Shown: positions 1-6,972, counted from the first letter of the stretch. The stretch is DNA of 14,696 nt from an uncultured Clostridia bacterium (GCA_946061315.1 CAMGRB010000009.1:1-14696); one strand, 5' to 3'. The notes: generated by a model from the sequence alone, not told the origin. Program-made: numbers and translations.

Positions 1-528
1 CGCACCGATATCGAAACGCTCGAAGACGCCATGAAGGGCGCCGACGTATTCGTGGCCCATATGCCCGTTGTGTACCTCAACGCCGTCAAGATTGGCAGGA
101 TCGGTAACCGTCATACCGAAGCGGAACGGGTGCGCCTGAACGACAATACAACCGTTTTCGTTTGCGATACGCTTGAAATCTTTAAGGCTCATATCAAACA
201 TACCCTCGTTTTCTTTAAGGAACTTTTCGGTAATGCCGAAAACGAGATAGTCGTTCAAATTTGCCTTGAAGCGAAACTCCATACCGAGAATAATGTTGAG
301 CTTTCCCTCGGCTGCTTTTTTGAGCTTTTCGCAAGCGCCTATATATTTGTCAATAAATCCGCACCAATCGTTCGGACAATGGCAGTCCATCGTTTCCTTA
401 TTGAAATGGTTGGTAAGCACGAGCGAGGAATATCCCGCACCGTAAAATTTTTCAATTATATCATAAACGCTCACTCTTGCACACATGCTTATATCGTCCG
501 AGTGGCAATGCAATTCCGTCTTGAACAT
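1..528 (-). CDS. PHP-domain metal-dependent hydrolase (partial, C-terminus beyond left edge)
   Basis: The first 176 residues of a PHP-family protein, a group of metal-dependent phosphoesterases that includes histidinol-phosphatase and YciV/TrpH-type enzymes. Visible motifs are HCHSD (H7, H9), LTNH with H41, GMEF with E84, and QAHPFRFG with H133. These are the expected N-terminal metal ligands in the expected order; the final GSDxH-type motif would lie outside the window. The ATG at 528 follows GAGGTGA at about 8 nt and a near-consensus promoter. The residues after VEVHNG do not resemble the usual N..A..A helix that follows this point in PHP proteins, so that part is atypical. The substrate cannot be told from sequence. 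The gene has its own promoter and is not obviously cotranscribed with dapF, which ends 137 nt upstream. Confidence 0.85.
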   Translation of the reverse strand, partial: MFKTELHCHSDDISMCARVSVYDIIEKFYGAGYSSLVLTNHFNKETMDCHCPNDWCGFIDKYIGACEKLKKAAEGKLNIILGMEFRFKANLNDYLVFGITEKFLKENEGMFDMSLKDFKRIANENGCIVVQAHPFRFGMTVTDPANLDGVEVHNGHMGHEYVGALHGVFERFDIGA

Positions 529-554
529 AAAATCACCTCGTTTGAACTTGCTAC

Positions 555-583
555 ATTATATAGCAAATCGAGGTTAAAGTCAA
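555..583 (-). promoter_or_regulatory. Sigma-A-type promoter of the PHP gene
   Basis: On the minus strand, TTGACT (578-583) and TATAAT (555-560) are separated by exactly 17 nt, and the start codon lies 26 nt beyond the -10 box. This is the best promoter match in the window. Confidence 0.85.
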
Positions 584-664
584 GACGAAAAGGTCAAAAA
601 GTCAAAAGACGCTAAAAAATTATTTTATATCTATAACTGAACATATGAAAATGTGAGCAATATA

Positions 665-1510
665 TTAAATATTCCACTCGTATATGCCGTCGTACACCTT
701 TTCACACTCTCCTATAACGGATAAATTGTATTCGCCGTCGCAACGGATATGAAAAATTCCGCCCGTGGTTTCAACGGGTATATAGACGTCCTTTTTGCAT
801 ATTTTCTTTTTTACGCAGGCGGCAATACCGCAACACGCCCCCGCCGCGCAGGATAAAATCTCTCCGCACCCGGATTTTATAAATCTCATTTTGATGCTTC
901 CTATGCCCGTGTCCTGAACGAGCACCGTGTCAACGCTTGAACTTACGGAAATTTTCCTTGAAAGCGCGGTACCGATCTTTTTTGTGTTTGCGCACGATAC
1001 GTCCTCGCAAAAGACCGTGCCGTATAAGTCCCCGAGCGATACGCAGTAAAAATCGAGCAAGCAGTTATCAAAGCGTATCCTTCCTTCTTTTTTCAGCCGC
1101 GACATACTAAAAGGAACAAAATCCGCTTTTCCCGCCTCCACCTCGCACGAGCTCATAATTTTTCCGTTGCCGAACGGAGTTATTTTTTTAACGCCCGCTT
1201 TTGTCTGCACGGTTATAAAATCCTTGCTTAAATTTTTCCCCTCGTATAAAAACTTCGAGGTGCACATAAGCGCGTTGATATTCAGAATTTCCTCTCTGCC
1301 GTCAGAGAGAAAAGCTCGTATCTCGGCGTCGGCATAATCCGAGCTCATAACCGCGATAATCCCGTCCGAGCCGACGCCAAAGCGCCTTGCCGATGCGGGT
1401 GAAATAAATGAATAAGAAAAAAGTTCATCGCGCCTTTTTTGCAGCCTTGTGCAGTCGAGCAAAATATAGTCGTTGCCAGAGGAGTGCATTTTGATAAACG
1501 GAATATCCAT
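665..1510 (-). CDS. Diaminopimelate epimerase-like protein with degenerate active site
   Basis: Homologous over its full 281 residues to DapF, which interconverts LL- and meso-diaminopimelate using two cysteines. Fold-defining segments are clear: KMHSSGNDY near the N-terminus, RFGVGSDG (43-50), GCGEILSCAAGA (214-225) and VYDGIYEW at the end. The ATG at 1510 was chosen because GGAGG lies 4 nt upstream; the in-frame extension beyond it has no such site. Against the Haemophilus DapF sequence as I remember it, CGNGxRC becomes NINALMC, so the first catalytic Cys is Asn77. GNPH becomes GDLY (His lost, Asn to Asp161). The substrate-binding ERG becomes KSG, and VN becomes VD194. Only the second catalytic Cys (C221) and Asn13 remain. 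The protein also has 15 cysteines. It lies 29 nt after dapB, so it probably belongs to that operon. It may be a divergent isomerase or a non-epimerase paralogue; normal DapF activity is doubtful. Confidence 0.8.
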   Translation of the reverse strand: MDIPFIKMHSSGNDYILLDCTRLQKRRDELFSYSFISPASARRFGVGSDGIIAVMSSDYADAEIRAFLSDGREEILNINALMCTSKFLYEGKNLSKDFITVQTKAGVKKITPFGNGKIMSSCEVEAGKADFVPFSMSRLKKEGRIRFDNCLLDFYCVSLGDLYGTVFCEDVSCANTKKIGTALSRKISVSSSVDTVLVQDTGIGSIKMRFIKSGCGEILSCAAGACCGIAACVKKKICKKDVYIPVETTGGIFHIRCDGEYNLSVIGECEKVYDGIYEWNI

Positions 1511-1539
1511 AAGACCTCCGATAAGAAATTGATAAAATT

Positions 1540-2226
1540 TCAAAATCTTTTATTTATAAGGTCCTTCATTCCGTATAGCCCGTTTTTTTGAGTTATGATA
1601 AATTCCGCCGCCGAAACGGCGCCTTTTGCAAAGAGCGTTCTGTTTTTTGCCTCGTGCTTTACCGTTATTATCTCGTCGTCCATCTCAAGCCTTACCGTGT
1701 GCTCGGCGTATCCGTCGCCCTCCCGCACCGACAAAATTTCTATATCGTCGGGATAGCCGAAAGAGATAAGAGTGTCCTTAAAGGTGATGGCGGTACCGCT
1801 TGGCGCGTCTTTTTTGTCCTTGTGATGCTTTTCAAAAATCTCCGCTTTTTTAATTTCGAGCGTCGAGGAGAGTATCTTTATAAATTCGTTTATTGCAAAA
1901 ACCCCGCCCGAAAAATTGTACGAGAGGAAAATAGGGATCGTTGCGCAGGATCTGTAAATCTCCTGCATTTCCTCACAGGTGTGCGAGGTCGATGCTATAA
2001 CAAGCGGTATTTTGCGCCTGACGGCATACTCGCAAACATCATACGTTGCAAGGTGCGAGGAAAAGTCAACTATAACGTCACCCTCGCCCAAGTAGCCCTC
2101 AATTTTTGAAAAATATCCGTCCGAGCACGCGTTTTTGTCTACCTTGGCGCACACGTTTTCCTCGCCCGCCACGCGTATCATCTCTCGCCCCATAAGCCCC
2201 AGCGCACCGTTTATAATATATCTCAT
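1540..2226 (-). CDS. dapB: 4-hydroxy-tetrahydrodipicolinate reductase
   Basis: DapB reduces 4-hydroxy-tetrahydrodipicolinate with NAD(P)H in the cytoplasmic lysine/diaminopimelate pathway. The N-terminal nucleotide-binding turn GALGLMG is at residues 7-13, VDFSSH at 53-58, and SYNFSGGV at 102-109. The catalytic signature HHKDKKDAPSGTA (134-146) supplies the proton-donor His and Lys138. SVREGDGYAEHTV and HEAKNRTLFAKGA follow as in the family. At 228 residues it is shorter than the usual 245-270, with the shortening mainly in the Rossmann half. The usual GTTG cofactor loop reads ASTSHT. The ATG at 2226 is preceded by GGAGGGG at a good distance. It is the first gene of a two-gene unit with the dapF-like gene and lies directly below a structured 390-nt leader region. 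Unlike its partner, its catalytic motif is intact. Confidence 0.93.
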   Translation of the reverse strand: MRYIINGALGLMGREMIRVAGEENVCAKVDKNACSDGYFSKIEGYLGEGDVIVDFSSHLATYDVCEYAVRRKIPLVIASTSHTCEEMQEIYRSCATIPIFLSYNFSGGVFAINEFIKILSSTLEIKKAEIFEKHHKDKKDAPSGTAITFKDTLISFGYPDDIEILSVREGDGYAEHTVRLEMDDEIITVKHEAKNRTLFAKGAVSAAEFIITQKNGLYGMKDLINKRF

Positions 2227-2294
2227 AACACCCCTCCGAAATCTCTTACATAGATTTTCTATTCGGCAAGAGGACGATATATACGGCTTTCAAG

Positions 2295-2520
2295 AAAAAA
2301 AGGGGCTGCTTTATTCGGGCACAACCGAACAAAAAAAGATAGGGGTATTAAAAAAGACCTCTATCTTTAATTTTAACCGCATTTTGAGAAATATAAGGTT
2401 AAAAACTGCGTTTTTCTCAATTTATTGTTTTTGTTCTATCTTTGTTCGCTCCCTCTCGATGTATGCATATACACCTTCGGGTCGAGAACAAAGATTTCTG
2501 CTCCGACTCAAGCAAGCCCC
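2295..2520 (-). ncRNA. Candidate structured RNA or cis-regulatory leader upstream of dapB
   Basis: Read as minus-strand RNA, a closing stem pairs GGGGCUUGCUU (2510-2520) with AAGCAGCCCC (2302-2311; one bulged base) and is followed by seven U (2295-2301). Inside, in 5'-3' order, there is first a perfect 10-bp stem (2486-2495 with 2438-2447) whose tip folds into smaller hairpins. Next come two interleaved 8-nt inverted repeats: 2413-2420 with 2384-2391, and 2397-2404 with 2371-2378. These form either a pseudoknot or two mutually exclusive helices. Last are the terminator-like hairpin 2331-2368 and a 5-bp hairpin (2314-2318 with 2325-2329). I do not recognize a T-box, lysine riboswitch, 6S or SRP RNA. 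The minus strand is preferred because of the T tracts and its orientation toward dapB. However, the branched tip folds very well on the plus strand too, with a UUCG tetraloop. Function is unknown. Confidence 0.5.
2331..2368 (-). terminator. Terminator-like hairpin in the dapB leader
   Basis: On the minus strand AAAGATAGAGGT pairs with ACCCCTATCTTT (11 of 12 pairs, 10-nt loop) and the 3' arm runs into seven T (2331-2337). It is shaped like an intrinsic terminator or attenuator and lies about 105 nt before the dapB start. The 9-nt string AAAGATAGA of its 5' arm occurs again in the upstream 10-bp stem, so an alternative pairing is possible. It could end readthrough from the deo operon, attenuate dapB, or simply be a helix of the larger structure. 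Confidence 0.5.
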
Positions 2521-2533
2521 GGGTGTGCTTCGC

Positions 2534-2597
2534 ATTAAAAATTCAGTAAATGTTGTCTTATCTGCCCAAATTGCCTTAATTTCACTGAATTTTTAAT
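2534..2597. repeat. 64-bp element with perfect 14-bp terminal inverted repeats
   Basis: ATTAAAAATTCAGT (2534-2547) and its exact reverse complement (2584-2597) flank a 36-nt centre. Pairing continues outside with 2522-2525 against 2605-2608 across an internal loop. It begins just after the pdp stop codon. With no T tract after the stem it does not look like a standard terminator. It could be a palindromic repeat unit or a 3'-end stabilizing hairpin of the deo transcript; there is only one copy in this window. Confidence 0.55.
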
Positions 2598-2619
2598 GAC
2601 TCGGCACCTTACAAATATT

Positions 2620-3921
2620 TTATGAAATCGTATCGAGGATAAGTTCCTTTTCCTCGGGCTTTTTATCCGAAAATGTAAACGCTTCTTTTATCAGTTTTTC
2701 CGCACCGTCAAAAAGCGATTTGTCCGAGGCGTATGCAACCGCAAGCACATCGCCCCTTGATACCTTGTCCGAAACGCCTACTTTCAGAACAATGCCCGCA
2801 CCGAAGTCTATTTTGTCGTCCTTTTTTGCGCGCCCCGCACCGAGCGACATTGAGGCAAGCCCTATCTTTTCCGCATCTATGCGGCAAACGTAGCCGTCAA
2901 AGTCCGATTTTACCTCGACCTTGTGCTTTGCAAGCGGTAAAAGGGAAGTGTCCTTGATAGGACGCACGTCCCCACCTTGATACGACACCCATTCGAGCAT
3001 TTTTTCAAACGCCTTGCCACTCTCAAGAGATAAAACGGCTTTTTTGTACGCTTCCTCATAAGGAATATCAAAAGATAGTGAAACCATATTTGCGGCAAGA
3101 GTAAGACATAAGGAGGTAAGCTTTTTGTCGCCTCTTCCTTTAAGTACGTCAACCGCCTCGCAAATTTCAAGCGAATTTCCGACACACACGCCAAGCGGAG
3201 CATCCATATTCGTAATCACCGCGCGCACACGCCGCCCGAAAGATCTTCCTATCTTAACCATCGCCTCGGCAAGAGATATAGCCCCTGCCCGATCCTTCAT
3301 AAACGCTCCCGAGCCGCACTTTACGTCAAGCACGATAGATGAGGAGCCAGCGGCAAGCTTTTTTGACATTATGCTTGAAGCGATAAGAGGAACGGAGTCT
3401 ATTGTTGCCGTAACGTCACGCAGAGCGTATATTTTTTTGTCCGCGGGGGCAAGGTTGCCCGTTTGCCCTATCACCGCAATACCGATTTTTTCAACCTGCG
3501 AAAAGAAATCTTCAACCGAAAGAGAAGTATTGTAGCCCGAAATGGCTTCGAGTTTGTCTACCGTGCCGCCGGTAAACCCAAGACCCCTGCCCGACATTTT
3601 TGCCACTTTACAACCGAGAGATGCGGCTATCGGAGCAACGATAAGCGTCGTTTTATCGCCCACACCGCCCGTGCTGTGCTTGTCAACGGTAAGGTTAGAA
3701 AAGCGCGAAAGGTCCAAAACGTCGCCCGAGTTCATCATCGTCTTTGTCAAGATAGCGGTTTCTTCCTCATTCATCGAATTTATACATATTGCCATTAGCA
3801 AAGCGGACATCTGATAATCGGGAATATCGCCCCTTACGTATCCGTTTACGGCAAACTCTATTTCTTCCTTTGAGAGCGAAAGGCCGTGCCTTTTCTTTGA
3901 GATAATATCGTATATTCTCAT
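2620..3921 (-). CDS. pdp: Pyrimidine-nucleoside phosphorylase
   Basis: Phosphorolyses uridine, thymidine and deoxyuridine to the base plus (deoxy)ribose 1-phosphate. The 433-residue length matches Bacillus-type Pdp, a homodimer related to thymidine phosphorylase DeoA and anthranilate phosphoribosyltransferase. The N-terminal helical part contains SKEEIEFAVNGYVRGDIPDYQMSA-like sequence (17-40). The phosphate-binding signature KHSTGGVGDK is at 81-90 and MSGRGLGFTGGTVDKLE follows. The C-terminal third carries the biotinyl/lipoyl-like hammerhead domain typical of the family. The ATG at 3921 has AAGGA 8 nt upstream. It is the last gene of the deo operon, 61 nt after cdd, the longest gap in the cluster. 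It feeds deoxyribose 1-phosphate to DeoB. Confidence 0.96.
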   Translation of the reverse strand: MRIYDIISKKRHGLSLSKEEIEFAVNGYVRGDIPDYQMSALLMAICINSMNEEETAILTKTMMNSGDVLDLSRFSNLTVDKHSTGGVGDKTTLIVAPIAASLGCKVAKMSGRGLGFTGGTVDKLEAISGYNTSLSVEDFFSQVEKIGIAVIGQTGNLAPADKKIYALRDVTATIDSVPLIASSIMSKKLAAGSSSIVLDVKCGSGAFMKDRAGAISLAEAMVKIGRSFGRRVRAVITNMDAPLGVCVGNSLEICEAVDVLKGRGDKKLTSLCLTLAANMVSLSFDIPYEEAYKKAVLSLESGKAFEKMLEWVSYQGGDVRPIKDTSLLPLAKHKVEVKSDFDGYVCRIDAEKIGLASMSLGAGRAKKDDKIDFGAGIVLKVGVSDKVSRGDVLAVAYASDKSLFDGAEKLIKEAFTFSDKKPEEKELILDTIS

Positions 3922-3982
3922 AGTATAGATCCTTTCCTTATAAAAAGTGCGCCCCTGTGTGAGAATTTCACTCCATTCCGGG

Positions 3983-4390
3983 CTATTTTATATCCGAGGC
4001 AGAAAAAGCGTTTGGCAAAAAGTTTGCAAGAGTATATGATTTTGTCTTGCCGCCCGATACGAGCAATATTGTAAAGTCGGGAGAGCAAAATTCGGATATA
4101 ACCTGCAAACAAACGCCACAGGGCGGGGCAAAATCACCTTTTTCACCCTTGCCGCCCACAACGCAAAGAGCCTTGAAGTCACGCTTTCCGTCGGAAATTG
4201 CCTTGAATATCGCCACTCTCTCGGCGCAAACCGTCGCCGAGTAGGACGCATTTTCTATATTGCAACCCGTATATACCGTGCCGTCCGAGCATAAAAGTGA
4301 AGCGCCAACCTTGTATTCCGAGTACGGCGAGTAAGAAAAATTTCTTGCCTCATTTGCCTTTTCAACCAAAAAATCAAGCGTAGTGTTCAT
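3983..4390 (-). CDS. cdd: Cytidine deaminase
   Basis: Hydrolytically deaminates cytidine and deoxycytidine to uridine and deoxyuridine, the substrates of the following pdp gene. The 135-residue size is that of the homotetrameric zinc enzyme. GCNIENAS (42-49) binds the ribose. CAE (55-57) supplies a zinc Cys and the catalytic Glu, followed by Arg58. PCGVC (90-94) gives the other two zinc cysteines. The usual CGxCRQV reads CGVCLQV, so the Arg after the last zinc ligand is Leu, a minor variation. The ATG at 4390 follows AAGGAG. It starts 17 nt after the deoB stop and is clearly cotranscribed. Confidence 0.96.
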   Translation of the reverse strand: MNTTLDFLVEKANEARNFSYSPYSEYKVGASLLCSDGTVYTGCNIENASYSATVCAERVAIFKAISDGKRDFKALCVVGGKGEKGDFAPPCGVCLQVISEFCSPDFTILLVSGGKTKSYTLANFLPNAFSASDIK

Positions 4391-4407
4391 ATTTTCTCCT
4401 TTGCGCT

Positions 4408-5571
4408 TCAGGTAAGAATTATTTTGTCAAGAAAGCTTTTTCCGCTACACGTGTAGTTTATTTTAAGATAATCGGCAATAGTTGCGGCTATGTCCGAGTA
4501 CGTCCCACACACACCAAGATTTACGGGCAATACACTCTTGCCGTAAACCAAAAGCGGTATATACTCTCTTGTATGGTCCGTGCTTATATCCCCGGGGTCG
4601 CACCCGTGGTCCGCCGTCACGATAAGAATATCGTCATCTCTCATTTTGCCAATAAAAGATGGGAGCCACCCGTCAAATTCGGATAGAGCTTTTGCATATC
4701 CGTCAGCGTCGTTTCTGTGCCCGTAAACCATATCGAAATCGACGAGATTTGTAAAGCAAAGACCGCAAAAATCCTTGTCAAGTATCTGTAAAGTAAGCTC
4801 CATGCCCTCCGTGTTCGAGTGCGAAAGGTAATACTCCGTTATGCCCCTTTTCGCAAATATATCGTATATCTTTCCTACCGATATTGATGAGAGAGAATTT
4901 TCACAAATTGCATCAAGCACCGTTTTGCCCGTCGGCTCTATTGAAAAATCGTGCCTGTTGGCAGTGCGCTTAAAAGGATATTCGCCCTCAAACGGTCTTG
5001 CAATAACCCTGCCGACCCCCAAAGGACCGGTAAGCAGTTTTCTTGCAATTTTGCAATAGCGGTAAAGCTCGTTTGGCGGTACTACGTCCTCGTGCGCGGC
5101 AATTTGAAAAACGCTGTCCTGCGAGGTATAAACTATAAGCTTGCCCGTCTTTATGTGTTCCTCTCCGTAGTCTTTTATTACCTCGGTGCCCGAGTACGGC
5201 TTGTTGCAAAGCACACCTCTGCCCGTTTCCTTTGAAAATTCACAAATAAGCTCCTCGGGGAAGCCGTTTGGAAACGTGGGGAACCTTTTTTCAGACACTA
5301 CCCCCGCAATTTCCCAATGCCCGACGGTCGTGTCCTTGCCTGCCGACAGCTCGGCGCATTTGCCGAAAGCGGCACACGGAGCATCACTTTTTTCAATACA
5401 GTCAACTCCGTCTATATTGCCAAGCCCCGATTTTATAAGGTTAGGAATATTAAAATATTGTGATTTTGCGACACTCCTTAAGGTGTTTGCACCCGTATCA
5501 CCGAATTTTGCGGCGTCGGGCAACTCGCCCACCCCAAAGCTGTCAAGAACGATAAGAAAAACTCTTTTCAT
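4408..5571 (-). CDS. deoB: Phosphopentomutase
   Basis: Converts ribose 1-phosphate or deoxyribose 1-phosphate to the 5-phosphate, linking the nucleoside phosphorylases to DeoC. It is an alkaline phosphatase-superfamily, Mn2+-dependent enzyme. The 387 residues begin with the metal-binding MKRVFLIVLDSFGVGELPDA. GKDTTVGHWE (78-87) holds the phosphorylated Thr, in the KDT segment. Late motifs TNLVDFDMVYGHRND and ADHGCDP...TDHTREYIPLLVYG carry the remaining metal ligands. The ATG at 5571 is preferred because GGAGGG lies just upstream; a TTG-initiated form 18 nt longer would run into the deoD stop and has no better site. The gap to deoD is 14 nt. Confidence 0.96.
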   Translation of the reverse strand: MKRVFLIVLDSFGVGELPDAAKFGDTGANTLRSVAKSQYFNIPNLIKSGLGNIDGVDCIEKSDAPCAAFGKCAELSAGKDTTVGHWEIAGVVSEKRFPTFPNGFPEELICEFSKETGRGVLCNKPYSGTEVIKDYGEEHIKTGKLIVYTSQDSVFQIAAHEDVVPPNELYRYCKIARKLLTGPLGVGRVIARPFEGEYPFKRTANRHDFSIEPTGKTVLDAICENSLSSISVGKIYDIFAKRGITEYYLSHSNTEGMELTLQILDKDFCGLCFTNLVDFDMVYGHRNDADGYAKALSEFDGWLPSFIGKMRDDDILIVTADHGCDPGDISTDHTREYIPLLVYGKSVLPVNLGVCGTYSDIAATIADYLKINYTCSGKSFLDKIILT

Positions 5572-5585
5572 TTTCCCTCCGAAAA

Positions 5586-6314
5586 TCAAAGGCGGATTGC
5601 GGTTTCAAGTGCAAGGGTTATCATATCGGTAAACGAGCTTTGCCTATCAGCAGAGGAGAGCTCCTCACCGGTTACCGTATTGTCTGATATTGTGCATACG
5701 GCAAGTGCGTGCTTCCCGAGCTTTGCGGCGTTCATATAAAGCGCCGCCGCTTCCATCTCAACCGCTAAAACGCCCATTTTAGCCCATTTTCCGTTAGGAG
5801 TGTCGCTAAAAGGCGTGCCCGCTTCGGCAGAGTAGAACACGTCGCTCGATATTACGTTGCCGACGTGGTATTTCATACCGAGCTTATCCGCTTCCTCTGT
5901 GCAGGTCTTTAATATTTTATAGTCCGCCGTAGGCGCAAAAGTACCGGGCAGATTAAAACTGTTTGCATATGCGGAGTCCGTGCAGGCACCCATAGCGATA
6001 ACTATGTCACGCACCTTTATATCTTCTCTTAAAGCCCCCGCCGAGCCGACCCGTATTATGTTTTCAACTCCGAAAAACGAGAAAAGCTCGTGCGAGTAAA
6101 TGCCTATCGAGGGCATACCCATTCCGCTTGCCATAACGCTTATCTCTTTGCCCTTGTAAGTGCCCGTATATCCTCTTATGCCTCTTACGTTGTTTACGAG
6201 CTTTGCGTTGTCAAGAAAGTTCTCGGCGATAAACTGTGAGCGCAAAGGGTCACCCGGCATAAGCACGGTCTTTGCAAAATCTCCGATATTTGCTTCAATA
6301 TGAGGTGTTGCCAT
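5586..6314 (-). CDS. deoD: Purine nucleoside phosphorylase, DeoD type
   Basis: Phosphorolyses purine (deoxy)nucleosides to the free base and (deoxy)ribose 1-phosphate. The 242 residues match the hexameric bacterial DeoD family almost end to end. Features are ATPHIEANIGDFA at the N-terminus, phosphate-binding MPGDPLRSQFIAE, GMGMPSIGIYSHEL, RVGSAGAL, and EMEAAALYMNA for ribose binding. TISDN contains the catalytic Asp. The start at 6314 lies inside the 3' end of deoC (a 20-nt overlap), with AAGGAG about 9 nt before the ATG, so translational coupling is likely. Its product feeds DeoB, the next gene. Confidence 0.97.
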   Translation of the reverse strand: MATPHIEANIGDFAKTVLMPGDPLRSQFIAENFLDNAKLVNNVRGIRGYTGTYKGKEISVMASGMGMPSIGIYSHELFSFFGVENIIRVGSAGALREDIKVRDIVIAMGACTDSAYANSFNLPGTFAPTADYKILKTCTEEADKLGMKYHVGNVISSDVFYSAEAGTPFSDTPNGKWAKMGVLAVEMEAAALYMNAAKLGKHALAVCTISDNTVTGEELSSADRQSSFTDMITLALETAIRL

Positions 6315-6972
6315 TTTCAGAAATCTCCTTTTTGAGTATTTTTACTATTCTGCTCGTTCCGAGCCTCGATGCGCCGAGCTTTATAAAATCCTCGGCATCG
6401 GAAATTGACGAAATACCGCCCGCTGCTTTTATCTTGACGTGCGGCGCAATATGTTTTGAAAAGAGAATAATATCCTCTTTTGTCGCTCCTGCCGTTGAAA
6501 AGCCCGTTGACGTCTTTATAAAATCCGCACCGGATAGCGACACTATCTCGCACATTTTTATTTTTTCCTCGTCGCTGAGCAGGCAGGTTTCTATAATCAC
6601 TTTAAGTATTTTGTCCCCGCAGGCTTTTTTTATTTCCTTTAATTCGTTAAGAATATCGCCGTAGCGTTTGTCCTTCAAAAAGCCTATGTTTATTACCGTG
6701 TCTATCTCGTCCGCACCGTTTTTTAAGGCGTTTTTTGTTTCGTACACCTTGCACTCCGTCGTATTATAGCCGTTCGGGAAGCCGATAACGGTACAGATTT
6801 TCATTTTGTCGCCGACATAGTCTTTTGCGAATTTTACGTACGACGGCGCAATACAAACCGACGCCACCCCGAACTTTACAGCGTCGTCACACAGCTCTTT
6901 TATTTCTTGCTCCGTCGCCGTTTGAGAGAGCAGAGTGTGATCTACCTTTGATAATATTTCGGAAATTTCCAT
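6295..6972 (-). CDS. deoC: Deoxyribose-phosphate aldolase
   Basis: Cleaves 2-deoxyribose 5-phosphate to acetaldehyde and glyceraldehyde 3-phosphate, the last step of deoxynucleoside breakdown. It is a class I aldolase with a TIM-barrel fold, and its 225 residues are typical. KVDHTLL is at the N-terminus, EIDTVINIG (89-97) holds the conserved Asp, and KVIIET lies at 124-129. The Schiff-base Lys153 is in FIKTSTGF, and the second active-site Lys182 is in IKAAGGI. GTSR near the end binds phosphate. It is the first gene of the operon, with GGAGG 6 nt before the ATG and a good promoter 25 nt upstream of that. Its 3' end overlaps deoD by 20 nt. Confidence 0.97.
   Translation of the reverse strand: MEISEILSKVDHTLLSQTATEQEIKELCDDAVKFGVASVCIAPSYVKFAKDYVGDKMKICTVIGFPNGYNTTECKVYETKNALKNGADEIDTVINIGFLKDKRYGDILNELKEIKKACGDKILKVIIETCLLSDEEKIKMCEIVSLSGADFIKTSTGFSTAGATKEDIILFSKHIAPHVKIKAAGGISSISDAEDFIKLGASRLGTSRIVKILKKEISENGNTSY

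Larger units (their letters stand above)
2227..2619. other. Gene-free, highly structured intergenic region between pdp and dapB
   Basis: About 390 nt with no credible coding region; an open frame across it on the plus strand has no ribosome binding site or recognizable family. It holds two adjacent structured blocks, listed separately: an RNA-like domain at 2295-2520 and an inverted-repeat element at 2534-2597. Positions 2227-2294 form the dapB-proximal leader with the ribosome binding site. A weak minus-strand promoter candidate, TTGAGA (2415-2420) with TATATT (2390-2395, 19-nt spacer), lies inside the RNA-like block, but I would not rely on it. Confidence 0.7.

Noticed and set aside
31..615. 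Long open frame on the plus strand across the PHP gene
   Set aside because: It is antisense to a gene with clear PHP motifs, promoter and ribosome binding site, and its translation resembles no family.
2295..2520. Lysine riboswitch or T-box before dapB
   Set aside because: The string AAGATAGAGGT is reminiscent of the lysine riboswitch 5' end, but the other conserved L-box segments and the T-box AGGGTGGNACCGCG sequence are absent.
2135..2596. Open frame on the plus strand across the pdp-dapB gap
   Set aside because: It overlaps dapB antisense and the inverted-repeat structures, with no ribosome binding site and no recognizable domain.
3922..3982. GTGA-GAATT-TCAC near-palindrome between cdd and pdp as an operator or promoter
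   Set aside because: Pairing is short with a mismatch and there are no convincing -35/-10 boxes; the gap fits an ordinary operon spacer.
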